Source: Sphingobium xanthum
GTDB lineage: Bacteria; Pseudomonadota; Alphaproteobacteria; Sphingomonadales; Sphingomonadaceae
DNA: 64,000 nucleotides
Assembly (NCBI RefSeq): GCF_019737615.1
Contig: NZ_JAHKKS010000001.1
Span: 496,001 to 560,000, forward strand
Direction of reading: 5' to 3'
The translations under genes and the position numbers were made by a program. Shown here piece after piece: positions 28,398-37,088 of this stretch. The notes beneath the pieces are model-generated. The model saw nothing but the letters and a program-made list of their open reading frames with translations, made no database searches and was not told the origin of the DNA. The stretch's first letter is position 1. Each line of letters begins with the position of its first letter.

Positions 28398-28829
28398 ATG
28401 GCGCAATCCCGGCAAAGGCCGCTTTCTCCGCATCTTTCCATCTGGCGATGGGGTCCGCACATGCTGATCTCCATCCTCCACCGCGCGACAGGAGACGGGC
28501 TGGCGATCCTGGGCGGCCTCGGCCTCACCTGGTGGCTCTATGCAGCGGCGAGCGGCCCGGTATCCTATGCCAATTTCCAATATTATGTGTGGGAGGCCGA
28601 TGCAGCCGACATCACCGGCCTGATCGCCAATGTCATCTGCCGGATCGTGCTGATTGGCCTCAGCTGGGCCTTCTTCCAGCATTTCTTCTCCGGCCTGCGC
28701 CACCTCGTGATGGATATGGGCGCGGGATATGAATTGCAGACCAACAAGCGCTGGTCCTTCGTCGTGATCGTCGCGGCGGTGATCGCGACAATCGCCTTCT
28801 GGGCCTGGCTGCTGGTGGGGAAGCACTGA
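28398..28829 (+). CDS. sdhC: Succinate dehydrogenase cytochrome b556 subunit
   Basis: SdhC is a membrane anchor of complex II that binds heme b and ubiquinone. The 143-residue protein begins with the family motif RPLSPHLSIWRWGPHMLISI, followed by LHRATGDGLA with a likely heme-ligand histidine. It has three spans, about 30-52, 75-98 and 117-138. It overlaps sdhD by one base (TGATG). First gene of an sdhCDA operon; upstream lies 195 bases shared with the divergent chemoreceptor gene. Confidence 0.93.
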   Translation: MAQSRQRPLSPHLSIWRWGPHMLISILHRATGDGLAILGGLGLTWWLYAAASGPVSYANFQYYVWEADAADITGLIANVICRIVLIGLSWAFFQHFFSGLRHLVMDMGAGYELQTNKRWSFVVIVAAVIATIAFWAWLLVGKH

Positions 28830-29218
28830 TGGGCAACGGAACCGGAGTCGGCCGCGTTCGCGGTCTCGGATCGGCCAGGAACGGTACGCATCACTGGATT
28901 GTCCAGCGTGTCACGGCTGTGGGCAATGCTCTGCTGGTGACATGGTTCCTGATCGGCCTGGCGTTGCTGCCGGCGCACGATCATGCGGCCGTCACGGGCT
29001 GGATCAGCCAGCCGATCGTCGCGGTGCCGCTGATGCTGATGATCGTCAACCTCTTCTGGCACATCCGGCTCGGCTTGCAGGTGCTCATCGAGGACTATGT
29101 GCATGATGATGGCCTGAAGTTCGCCGTGCTGATCGTCCTCAACTTCTTCGTGATCGGCTGCGCTGCCGTCGGTCTCTTCTCGGTCGCCAGGATCGCTTTT
29201 GCCGGAGGCGCGCTCTAA
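28829..29218 (+). CDS. sdhD: Succinate dehydrogenase membrane anchor subunit
   Basis: The 129-residue second anchor subunit of complex II begins with a Gly-rich stretch (MGNGTGVGRVRGLGSARNGT). It continues HHWIVQRVTAVGNALLVTWF and contains NLFWHIRLGLQVLIEDYVHD with the conserved histidine and tyrosine near the quinone site. Three spans are visible. It follows sdhC by overlap and abuts sdhA directly (TAA then ATG), so all three are translationally coupled. Confidence 0.92.
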   Translation: MGNGTGVGRVRGLGSARNGTHHWIVQRVTAVGNALLVTWFLIGLALLPAHDHAAVTGWISQPIVAVPLMLMIVNLFWHIRLGLQVLIEDYVHDDGLKFAVLIVLNFFVIGCAAVGLFSVARIAFAGGAL

Positions 29219-31021
29219 ATGTCGGACGCCTACAAGATCGTCGATCACGTCTATGATGCCGTCGTTGTCGGCGCGGGCGGCTCCGGCCTGCGCGCGACGA
29301 TGGGGATCGCCGAGAGCGGCCTCAAGACCGCCTGCATCACCAAGGTCTTCCCGACGCGCTCGCACACCGTGGCGGCGCAGGGCGGCATCGCCGCCTCGCT
29401 CGGCAATATGGGGCCGGACCACTGGACCTGGCATATGTACGATACCGTCAAGGGCTCCGACTGGCTCGGCGACCAGGACGCGATCGAATATATGGTCCGC
29501 GAGGCGCCCGCTGCCGTCTATGAGCTGGAGCATGCCGGCGTGCCGTTCAGCCGCACGACAGAAGGCAAGATCTACCAGCGCCCGTTCGGCGGCATGATGC
29601 AGAATATGGGCGCCGGCCCGCCGGCCCAGCGCACCTGCGCCGCCGCTGACCGCACCGGCCACGCCATGCTTCACGCGCTCTACCAGCAGAGCCTGAAGTA
29701 TGACGCCGACTTCTACATCGAGTATTTCGCGCTCGACCTCATCATGGAGGATGGCGAGTGCCGCGGCGTCATCGCGCTGTGCATGGAAGATGGTTCGATC
29801 CATCGCTTCCGCAGCCATGCCGTCGTGCTGGCGACGGGCGGCTATGGACGCTGCTATTTCTCGGCCACGAGCGCCCATACCTGCACCGGCGACGGCGGCG
29901 GCATGGTGTTGCGCGCGGGCCTGCCGCTGCAGGATCTGGAGTTCGTCCAGTTCCACCCGACCGGCATCTACGGCGCGGGCGTGCTCATCACCGAGGGCGC
30001 GCGCGGCGAGGGCGGCTATCTGACCAACTCGGAAGGCGAGCGCTTCATGGAGCGCTATGCCCCGTCCGCCAAGGACCTGGCCTCGCGCGATGTCGTGTCG
30101 CGCTCCATGGCCATGGAAATCCGCGAGGGCCGCGGCGTCGGCGCCAACAAGGACCATATCTACCTGCACCTCGATCATATCGATTCCAAGGTGCTGGCCG
30201 AGCGGCTGCCAGGCATCACGGAATCGGGCAAGGTGTTTGCCGGCGTGGACCTGACGCGCCAGCCGCTGCCGGTGGTGCCGACCGTGCATTATAATATGGG
30301 CGGCATCCCCTGTAATTATCATGGGGAGGTCGTGACGCTGAAGGACGGCAATCCGGACACGGTCGTGCCGGGCCTGTTCGCGGTGGGCGAGGCGGCCTGC
30401 GTCTCGGTCCATGGCGCCAATCGCCTCGGCTCGAACAGCCTGATCGACCTCGTGGTCTTCGGCCGCGCGACCGGCAAGCGCATTGCGGAGATCGTAAAGC
30501 CGAACGTGGCGCACAAGCCGCTGCCGGCGGACTCGGCCGATCTCGCGCTCTCGCGCGTCGATCATTTCCGCAATGCCAAGGGCGGCACGCCCACGGCGAA
30601 GATCCGCCTCGAGATGCAGCACACGATGCAGAAGCACGCTGCCGTGTTCCGCACCGACGAGCTGATGGCGGAGGGCATCGGAAAGCTCGAGAAGATCTAC
30701 GAGGGTATGACCGACATCGCGATCAGCGATCGCTCGATGATCTGGAACACGGACCTTGTCGAAACGCTGGAGCTGGACAATCTGATCAGCCAGGCCAGCT
30801 GCACCATCAAGGGCGCGCATGCCCGCAAGGAAAGCCGCGGCGCGCACATGCACGAGGATTATCCCGATCGCGACGACGCGAACTGGATGAAGCACACGAT
30901 CAGCTGGTTCGAAGGCTGGGGCGGCAAGGGCGGCACGGTGACGCTCGATAGCCGACCGGTGCATGACTATACGCTGACCGACGACATCGAGTATATCGCG
31001 CCCAAGAAGCGCGTTTACTGA
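29219..31021 (+). CDS. sdhA: Succinate dehydrogenase flavoprotein subunit
   Basis: SdhA oxidises succinate to fumarate through covalently bound FAD. The 600-residue protein shows the dinucleotide fold [19 protein letters not shown], the flavin-attachment region [20 protein letters not shown], the dicarboxylate-binding [20 protein letters not shown] and [15 protein letters not shown]. It ends with [15 protein letters not shown] and [18 protein letters not shown]. Length and ends are normal. The iron-sulphur gene sdhB, usually next, is not present; a methyltransferase follows instead. Confidence 0.97.
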   Translation: MSDAYKIVDHVYDAVVVGAGGSGLRATMGIAESGLKTACITKVFPTRSHTVAAQGGIAASLGNMGPDHWTWHMYDTVKGSDWLGDQDAIEYMVREAPAAVYELEHAGVPFSRTTEGKIYQRPFGGMMQNMGAGPPAQRTCAAADRTGHAMLHALYQQSLKYDADFYIEYFALDLIMEDGECRGVIALCMEDGSIHRFRSHAVVLATGGYGRCYFSATSAHTCTGDGGGMVLRAGLPLQDLEFVQFHPTGIYGAGVLITEGARGEGGYLTNSEGERFMERYAPSAKDLASRDVVSRSMAMEIREGRGVGANKDHIYLHLDHIDSKVLAERLPGITESGKVFAGVDLTRQPLPVVPTVHYNMGGIPCNYHGEVVTLKDGNPDTVVPGLFAVGEAACVSVHGANRLGSNSLIDLVVFGRATGKRIAEIVKPNVAHKPLPADSADLALSRVDHFRNAKGGTPTAKIRLEMQHTMQKHAAVFRTDELMAEGIGKLEKIYEGMTDIAISDRSMIWNTDLVETLELDNLISQASCTIKGAHARKESRGAHMHEDYPDRDDANWMKHTISWFEGWGGKGGTVTLDSRPVHDYTLTDDIEYIAPKKRVY

Positions 31022-31048
31022 GGCGGCTGTCCGCCTGCGCGGCAAACA

Positions 31049-31816
31049 ATGATGGCGTGGACGGACAGCGACCGGGCCTGGCAGCGCTGGGGCGAGACGG
31101 AACCCTATTTCGGTGTGCTGGCGGCTGACCGGTTCCGAAAGGCGTCGTTCGCGGAGAACAGAGAGGAATTCTGGCATCTCGGAGACGCCCAGGTCGCCGA
31201 GCGGCTCGCGGCGGCGGAGCGCGAATTCGGACCGGTCCCGCGGGATCGGGCGCTGGATTTCGGATGCGGCGTGGGACGGCTCAGCCTGCCGCTCGCGCGA
31301 CGCTTCGGCCAGGTCGTCGCCCTGGATATCGCGCCGGCCATGCTGGACGAGGCACGGCGCAATGCCGACGCTGCCGGCCTCGCCAACCTGTGTTTCGCGC
31401 GGTCGGACGACGCGCTCGGCGAAGCAGGTGGTCGCTTCGACTTCGTGATGTCGTTCATCGTGTTCCAGCACATTCCGGTGCGGCGCGGGATGCGCGTGCT
31501 GGGGGCAATGCTCGACAAGGTCGATCGTGGCGGTGTCGCAGCGCTGGACCTTTGCATCGATCGACGGGACACGCCTGCGCAGGCGTTGCGCTATTGGGCG
31601 CAGCGGCATGTGCCTGGGTTGCACGCGCTGTTCAACCGTGCGCGCGGGCGCCCCGTCGGAGAGCCGTTCATGCAGATGAACGCATATCGGCTCGATGCTG
31701 TCGAGACGCTCGCTACGTCGCTGGGTTTTGGCCCGGCTGTCGTCGCGACGGTGACGCACGGGCGCTTCATGACCGCTCAGTTGATCATGCGGCGTGACGA
31801 AATTCCGGTCAGCTAA
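31049..31816 (+). CDS. Class I SAM-dependent methyltransferase
   Basis: This 255-residue methyltransferase shows motif I ALDFGCGVGRLSLPLARRFG near residue 72, motif II VVALDIAPAMLDEARRNADA and FDFVMSFIVFQHIPVRRGMR (motif IV region, with the helix after). The substrate is not evident; similar stand-alone proteins modify small molecules or lipids. It begins 27 bases after sdhA and may be cotranscribed with it, which is odd for a complex II operon. Two adjacent ATGs (31,049 and 31,052) are possible starts. It ends six bases before the convergent TetR gene. Confidence 0.88.
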   Translation: MMAWTDSDRAWQRWGETEPYFGVLAADRFRKASFAENREEFWHLGDAQVAERLAAAEREFGPVPRDRALDFGCGVGRLSLPLARRFGQVVALDIAPAMLDEARRNADAAGLANLCFARSDDALGEAGGRFDFVMSFIVFQHIPVRRGMRVLGAMLDKVDRGGVAALDLCIDRRDTPAQALRYWAQRHVPGLHALFNRARGRPVGEPFMQMNAYRLDAVETLATSLGFGPAVVATVTHGRFMTAQLIMRRDEIPVS

Positions 31817-31821
31817 GCGGT

Positions 31822-32517
31822 TCAGTTGCTCGGCTGCGGAACTTGTGGCTCGGCCTGGACATCATGCGTCGGGGATGACCCGGCGGCGCGCCATTCCACG
31901 CCGTAACTCGCTTTTACCATATCCCGGAACAGGCGGAGCTGGCGGCCGATGAGATGCGGGTCGTCGAGGGCCTTGGCCAGCACGATCGACCCTTCGACCA
32001 CGGCGCTGAAACCGTCGGCGAGCGCGGCGCGATCGACTGCCATGACGGTACGGTATTGCGTGTCGATCATGTCGAACCAGCCGATGAAACGCTCCCGCCA
32101 GCGAATGGCGGCCTCGCGCGTCAGTCGCCGGACTTCGCGGTCGAACGCCTGCTCCTGATAGACGATCGCTGCGACGAGGCAGCCGGGATGAAGCTCCCGC
32201 ATCTCGTCCATCATCTCGCAATAGAGGTCGATGAAATGGACGAACCGCTCCAGTGGGTCATCCACCGTCTCCTGCACGCGGATCGTCATGGCGTCCATGA
32301 CTGCGTCGTCCTCCGCGAGGAAGCGGATGAGGAGCTGCCGCGCCAGATCTCCCTTGTCCTTGAAATGATAGAAGAAGCCGCTCTTGGTGATGCCGGAGAT
32401 TTCGACCAGCTCATCGATCGACGTGCCGGCAAATCCCTTCTGGATGATCGCAATGTAAGCAGCGTCGAGAATGCGCTCGCGCGTCCGTTCGCCTTTACCG
32501 AGTGCCTGGCCGTTCAT
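31822..32517 (-). CDS. TetR-family transcriptional regulator
   Basis: The 231-residue repressor has an N-terminal TetR helix-turn-helix (TRERILDAAYIAIIQKGFAG, then TSIDELVEISGITKSGFFYHFKDKGDLA). Its ligand-binding domain contains HFIDLYCEMMDEMRELHPGC. The ATG at 32,517 follows GGGGAAG; an earlier in-frame ATG at 32,553 is less likely. It faces the sterol-desaturase-like gene across a 137-base gap, so it probably regulates that gene and itself in response to a lipid-like ligand. Confidence 0.9.
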   Translation of the reverse strand: MNGQALGKGERTRERILDAAYIAIIQKGFAGTSIDELVEISGITKSGFFYHFKDKGDLARQLLIRFLAEDDAVMDAMTIRVQETVDDPLERFVHFIDLYCEMMDEMRELHPGCLVAAIVYQEQAFDREVRRLTREAAIRWRERFIGWFDMIDTQYRTVMAVDRAALADGFSAVVEGSIVLAKALDDPHLIGRQLRLFRDMVKASYGVEWRAAGSSPTHDVQAEPQVPQPSN

Positions 32518-32654
32518 CGGTCGCTTCCCCCGCGATGATCGGGGAAAATCCATAGCGCATGACGGGCCGGAGGAAAACCGACCGCGAGTATGCTATACGG
32601 CGCCAGCGCACGCATGCGACAGGGCCGCCATAACCATTTTCAGGGAGATGTTGG

Positions 32655-33377
32655 ATGGTCGGTGTCTATCACCTGATCGCTTTGTCGATGTTCGTTGCCT
32701 TTGCCTTGCTCGATTTCGTCATCCGGGCGCGCAGCTTTCCGGATGTGCCGATGTGGAGAGCCAAGGGCGTTGCCTTCACCCTGACCTATTTCGCGGTGGC
32801 GACTTATGCGCCGCTGCTGTGGGACGGCCTGCTGGGACAATATCAGCTGATCGACGGGTCCGCCTGGCCATTCTGGGTGCAACTCGCCGTCGGCTTCTTC
32901 TTTTACGAGTTCCTGATCTATGCTTGGCATCGCACGATGCACAATGTGCAGCCGATCTGGCGCTGGTTCCACCAGATGCATCACAGTGCCGAGCGCGTGG
33001 ACATCTGGGGAGCGTTCTACTTCCATCCGTTCGACATGATCGGCTGGGCGCTGCTCGGCAGCTTCGCGCTGGTGCTGGGCATCGGCCTCACGGCGGAGGC
33101 GGCGCTGATCATCGCGGTGGCGGCAACCTTCTGCTCGATGTTCCAGCATCTGAATATGCGCACGCCGCGCTGGATCGGCTATTTCGTGACGCGGCCGGAG
33201 AGCCATTCGGTGCATCACGAGCGCGGGCTCCACGCCTATAATTACGGGGATATCCCGGTCTTCGACATGCTGTTCGGAACCTTTCGCAACCCGAGGGAAT
33301 GGTCGGGCGAGGCCGGCTTCTTCGACGGCTCCTCGCGCAAGGTCGGGCCGATGCTGATCGGACGCGAGATCGCCTGA
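32655..33377 (+). CDS. Fatty acid hydroxylase / sterol desaturase family membrane protein
   Basis: This 240-residue integral membrane di-iron enzyme has the three histidine boxes of the family: HRTMH (about residue 97), HQMHHS (about 113) and HSVHHERG (about 182). About five hydrophobic segments surround them. Family members hydroxylate or desaturate fatty acids, sterols or carotenoids at the membrane; the substrate here is unknown. It is likely controlled by the divergent TetR regulator. The ATG follows GGGAGA. Confidence 0.92.
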   Translation: MVGVYHLIALSMFVAFALLDFVIRARSFPDVPMWRAKGVAFTLTYFAVATYAPLLWDGLLGQYQLIDGSAWPFWVQLAVGFFFYEFLIYAWHRTMHNVQPIWRWFHQMHHSAERVDIWGAFYFHPFDMIGWALLGSFALVLGIGLTAEAALIIAVAATFCSMFQHLNMRTPRWIGYFVTRPESHSVHHERGLHAYNYGDIPVFDMLFGTFRNPREWSGEAGFFDGSSRKVGPMLIGREIA

Positions 33378-33617
33378 AAGAACAAGATAACTCCTGCGGG
33401 CGCGCGCCTTGCCGGAAGGCGCCTCCCGCACGAGCACCCGAAGGACTCCGGCCGCGCTCATGAAAGTGCCGCGGACGGTTCCGACCTGGACTGGACGACA
33501 CATCGCATTTTCCCGCAAAGCGGGCGGGCTGCGCTCATCGGCGCCGGTCAATCTCTCTCAGTGGAGTTTTCGGGCATGCTGCGCGGATCGGCGCTCACAT
33601 GCCCGGACAACGCTTTG

Positions 33618-33779
33618 TCAGGCGCTTGACTGCGCGAGTTCCTGCTTGATCTGAAGCTTTTGCTTCTTGAGCGTCGCGACGAGAATGTCGTCGGGCGCTG
33701 GACGCGCTATCTCGTCCCGGATCCGGGCTTCGAGCCCGGCATGTTTGGCGTGAAGTGCGGAAACATGGCCTGTGTCCAT
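33618..33779 (-). CDS. YdcH (DUF465) family protein, copy 1
   Basis: This 53-residue protein begins MDTGHVSALHAKHAGLEARI and continues RDEIARPAPDDILVATLKKQKLQIKQEL, the DUF465 hallmark with its RPxPD turn and LKxxKLxxK helix. The ATG at 33,779 has an excellent AAGGAGG five bases upstream; an in-frame ATG at 33,797 is weaker. It forms a divergent pair with a second DUF465 gene at 34,056. Function unknown. Confidence 0.85.
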   Translation of the reverse strand: MDTGHVSALHAKHAGLEARIRDEIARPAPDDILVATLKKQKLQIKQELAQSSA

Positions 33780-34055
33780 ACTGTCCTCCTTAGCCATTGC
33801 GACAATGGAGGGAGAGTAGATCACTTTTCGGAATCGCTGTCTGCGCCTATTTTCGGTTCGTGCGACGAAGCGGGGCATGATGCGCGGTATCTTGTTCGAT
33901 CGTTAAACAATCTTGCCCTGCGACATGCCGGAGATTTCCGGTTTCCGGAAGAAAAGTTATTCACCACGAATTTTTGTTACCCGCTTGCCCGTTGCGGCTC
34001 CCGTGCCGCGATGCGATGATACGCGCGCAACCATGCCATTGGAGGACTCGAGTCG

Positions 34056-34256
34056 GTGTTGTCGGTCGAAGAAATCGAGCAGCGACTGGAGCTTCTTCGT
34101 CTCGAGCATCGTGACCTGGATTGCGCGATCACCGCGCTCAGCCAGTTGTCCCAGCCAGACCAGCTCCAGCTTGCCCGCATGAAGAAACGTAAACTGCGCC
34201 TGCGCGATGAGATTCAAATGCTGGAAAACAGCCTGATTCCGGACATTATCGCCTGA
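34056..34256 (+). CDS. YdcH (DUF465) family protein, copy 2
   Basis: The 66-residue product reads MLSVEEIEQRLELLRLEHRD and later LQLARMKKRKLRLRDEIQML, with the typical ending SLIPDIIA. It starts at GTG 34,056 (the next codon TTG is the alternative) after GGAGGA at 34,041-34,046. Together with copy 1 it makes the common alphaproteobacterial pair of DUF465 genes. An RcdA-type gene follows 129 bases later. Confidence 0.88.
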   Translation: MLSVEEIEQRLELLRLEHRDLDCAITALSQLSQPDQLQLARMKKRKLRLRDEIQMLENSLIPDIIA

Positions 34257-34385
34257 GTCGAGCGGCGCTTGCGGGTCTCCCTTTTCTGATCCATTTTGAT
34301 ACGGGGCTACGGGCGGGCTGCCCGACATGGTTTAATCGAAGTTAATCGGCGCGACTCATGTGCGGCTCTGTGGCAGCACAATGGG

Positions 34386-34865
34386 ATGAGCGACTCGACA
34401 ACCCTGCTGAACCAATTCGACCGGAAGCTGATCGACAGCCTTTATGTCGAGGCCATGGTGCTTGCCGACGAAGCGCGGTCGTTCTTCGATCATCGCGCCG
34501 AGGAGCATCGTGCGCTGCTTGCGCAGATCGATCGGGTCGAATTCGCCTGCGAATCGCTCAAGGTGACGACGCGCCTGATGCACGTCATCGCCTGGCTGCT
34601 GACGCAACGCGCCATCCTGAACGGCGAGCTCCCGGAGTCGGTGCGCGGCGAGGAGCGCCATCGGCTGGGCGACGCGGCGGTCACGGCGCCGGGTATCGGC
34701 GATCGCTTCTCGTTCGACATGAAGACGCTGATTGAGGCGAGTGAGGATCTGTATGATCGTGTCGCGCGCCTCGAGTCCCAGCTGCTCGGACGGTCGCGCG
34801 GAACGAGGCTCGTGCCGCTCAACCCCGCGCGCGACCTGCTGACTCGGCTCGAACGCGCCTTCTGA
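34386..34865 (+). CDS. RcdA-like DUF1465 protein
   Basis: The 159-residue helical protein begins MSDSTTLLNQFDRKLIDSLY and contains VEAMVLADEARSFFDHRAEE, TTRLMHVIAWLLTQRAILNG and SEDLYDRVARLESQL, the DUF1465 pattern. In Caulobacter this family is RcdA, an adaptor for ClpXP degradation of the cell-cycle regulator CtrA. The same function here is an inference from family membership. The ATG at 34,386 matches the family N-terminus; the upstream extension does not. Confidence 0.88.
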   Translation: MSDSTTLLNQFDRKLIDSLYVEAMVLADEARSFFDHRAEEHRALLAQIDRVEFACESLKVTTRLMHVIAWLLTQRAILNGELPESVRGEERHRLGDAAVTAPGIGDRFSFDMKTLIEASEDLYDRVARLESQLLGRSRGTRLVPLNPARDLLTRLERAF

Positions 34866-34985
34866 CGCTCCGGCAAGGGCGCGATCCACGCCAGTCGCCG
34901 CAAATGCCTGCATTGCGGCCCTAAAAACCGGCTCAACTGTCGGAATGCGGCTTGCAGTCGGGCGGCGAACCCATAGACAGAAGTC

Positions 34986-37088
34986 ATGTTGCGACGGTTG
35001 CGCTCTTGCTGCTCTCCCTCTCATGGCCGGAGAGTGCTGTGGAGTGCTGTGATCGCGCTGCTCCCGCTGCCGCTATCGTCACCTTACGCACAGACACTGG
35101 CCAGCCCGCCGTCAGCCGAACAGGCCGATCCGCTCGACGTCGGCGATATGCCCGATATCGGTCTCGACTGGCCCGATCTCGATGCGCCGGCAACGCCCTT
35201 GCCCTCCGCCGCCGAGGAAGCCGCCGCCACCGGAGAGGATGCGGGAGAGGCCGACCCGACGCTGCCGCCGCTTTTGCTCGAAGAGGAGCAGCTTGCCGAG
35301 GATCGCTCGCCTTCGGACAGTGACGCGCTTGTCTCGCTCGATCCGAGCGCCCCGCTGCGCTATCGCACGACGCTGGACGGCCTGGGCGACGCGGCCGATA
35401 CGACCTTCCATACCCGGTTCGATGCGCTCTCCATCCTCAAGCAGGGCGAAGGCGAGCGCGCCAATATCGCGCAGATCCGCCGCCGCGGGCAGAGCGACGT
35501 TGATCTGGTCGATGAGCTGCTGCGCTCGCGCGGCTATTATGACAGCAACACGCGACTGCGCTTCGGCGTCGATCCGGGCACGGATCCAAGTGTGAACGCC
35601 ATTCTCGGCGCCAATCCCGGCCCGCGTTATGCGTTGCGGCTGGTCGATGTGCATGGTCTCGACGGAAGCAGTCCGCTGGGGCAGGACCTGCGCGCGCTGT
35701 TCGAGGTGAAGGCGGGCGATCCGGCCGATACGGATGCGATCCTTGCCGCGACGGACAAGCTGCGCCTCGGCCTGGGCGAAGGCGGCTATCCCTTTGCCGA
35801 CGTGCGCGAGCCGGTGCTCACGGTCGATCATCAGCAGCGCGACGCGGTGCTCAATCTCGGCGTTGAGACCGGCGGGTTCCGGCGGTTCGGCGAGATCAAG
35901 GTCAATACCGAAGCGCCGTTCGATGCGCGCCACGTCGGCGTCATCAGCCGTTTCCGGTCGGGCGAGCCCTATAACCAGAGCGACATCACCGATCTCAACC
36001 GTGCGCTGATCGCGACCGGGCTCGTCTCGCAAGTCACGATCACGCCCGAAGAAGGCAAGAACAGCGAGACGGTCGATCTCGCCGTCAGCATGGCGCCCGC
36101 GCCGCCGCGCACCATCTCGGGTGAGATCGGCTACGGCACGGGCGAGGGCGCGCGCGTGGAGGCGAGCTGGCAGCATCGCAATTTCTTCCCTCCTGAAGGT
36201 GGCATCACTCTGCGCGGCGTTATCGGCACGCAGGAGCAGAGCCTGACCGCGACCTTCCGTCGCAACAATCTTGGCCGGCGCGACCGCGTGCTCAACGTCG
36301 AGCTGAGCGCCGCCAATGTCGATCAGCCGGCCTATCAGGCGGTCACGGCGGGCCTTGCCGGCAGCTTCGAGCGGCAGACCAACATCATCTTCCAGAAGGA
36401 CTGGACCTGGTCGCTCGGCGCGGAGCTGCGCGTCAGCGACGAGCGGGATTATTATGGCAGCCCGCCGGTCGCGCGGCGCCGCACCTATGTGATCGCGGCG
36501 CTGCCGACCGGCATCACCTATGACGCAAGCGACGATCTGCTCGATCCCCGCAAGGGCTTCCGGCTGGGCGGCCGTATCTCGCCCGAGCTTTCCCTGCAGT
36601 CAGGCGTATTCAGCTATATACGCGCTCAGGTCGATGGCAGCTATTACCTCCCGATGGGCGACCGGCTGACCCTAGCGGGCCGCGTGCGGCTCGGCACGAT
36701 CGTCGGCGCATCGGCCGACCGCATCGCGCCCACGCGGCGCTTCTATGCGGGCGGTGGCGGTTCGGTGCGCGGCTATGGTTATCAGGCGATCGGGCCTCGC
36801 GACCTCAACAACACGCCTGAGGGCGGCCGCAGTCTGGGCGAACTCGCACTCGAGGCGCGCTTCCGTTTCGGCAGCCTCAACCAGTTCGGCGTCGTGCCGT
36901 TCATCGACGCCGGCACCATTTCCCCCGATCCCTGGCCGAGCCTGAGCGAGTTGCGGGTCGGGGCCGGGCTGGGCCTGCGCTATTACAGCAATTTCGGGCC
37001 GATCCGCATCGACGTCGGCACGCCGCTTAACCCACAGCCGGGGGATTCGCGGATCGGCGTCTATGTGTCGCTGGGGCAGGCCTTCTGA
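34986..37088 (+). CDS. tamA: Translocation and assembly module protein TamA
   Basis: TamA is an Omp85-family outer membrane protein that with TamB helps insert autotransporters or move lipids. The 700-residue precursor has a basic signal sequence (to about residue 36), an acidic Pro/Ala/Glu-rich stretch (about 40-110), POTRA domains (for example LVDELLRSRGYYDSNTRLRF and FRRFGEIKVNTEAPFDARHV) and a C-terminal 16-strand barrel ending in phenylalanine. The barrel contains the Omp85 loop motif VRGYGYQ. It overlaps tamB by one base. The acidic N-terminal stretch is longer than in enteric TamA. Confidence 0.93.
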   Translation: MLRRLRSCCSPSHGRRVLWSAVIALLPLPLSSPYAQTLASPPSAEQADPLDVGDMPDIGLDWPDLDAPATPLPSAAEEAAATGEDAGEADPTLPPLLLEEEQLAEDRSPSDSDALVSLDPSAPLRYRTTLDGLGDAADTTFHTRFDALSILKQGEGERANIAQIRRRGQSDVDLVDELLRSRGYYDSNTRLRFGVDPGTDPSVNAILGANPGPRYALRLVDVHGLDGSSPLGQDLRALFEVKAGDPADTDAILAATDKLRLGLGEGGYPFADVREPVLTVDHQQRDAVLNLGVETGGFRRFGEIKVNTEAPFDARHVGVISRFRSGEPYNQSDITDLNRALIATGLVSQVTITPEEGKNSETVDLAVSMAPAPPRTISGEIGYGTGEGARVEASWQHRNFFPPEGGITLRGVIGTQEQSLTATFRRNNLGRRDRVLNVELSAANVDQPAYQAVTAGLAGSFERQTNIIFQKDWTWSLGAELRVSDERDYYGSPPVARRRTYVIAALPTGITYDASDDLLDPRKGFRLGGRISPELSLQSGVFSYIRAQVDGSYYLPMGDRLTLAGRVRLGTIVGASADRIAPTRRFYAGGGGSVRGYGYQAIGPRDLNNTPEGGRSLGELALEARFRFGSLNQFGVVPFIDAGTISPDPWPSLSELRVGAGLGLRYYSNFGPIRIDVGTPLNPQPGDSRIGVYVSLGQAF

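Noticed and set aside
28583-31759. Minus-strand open frame of over 1,000 codons opposite sdhDA
   Set aside because: It mirrors strongly conserved sdhD and sdhA in the opposite frame; GC-rich codon bias keeps such antisense frames open. Its translation is low-complexity Arg/His/Asp-rich and matches no family.
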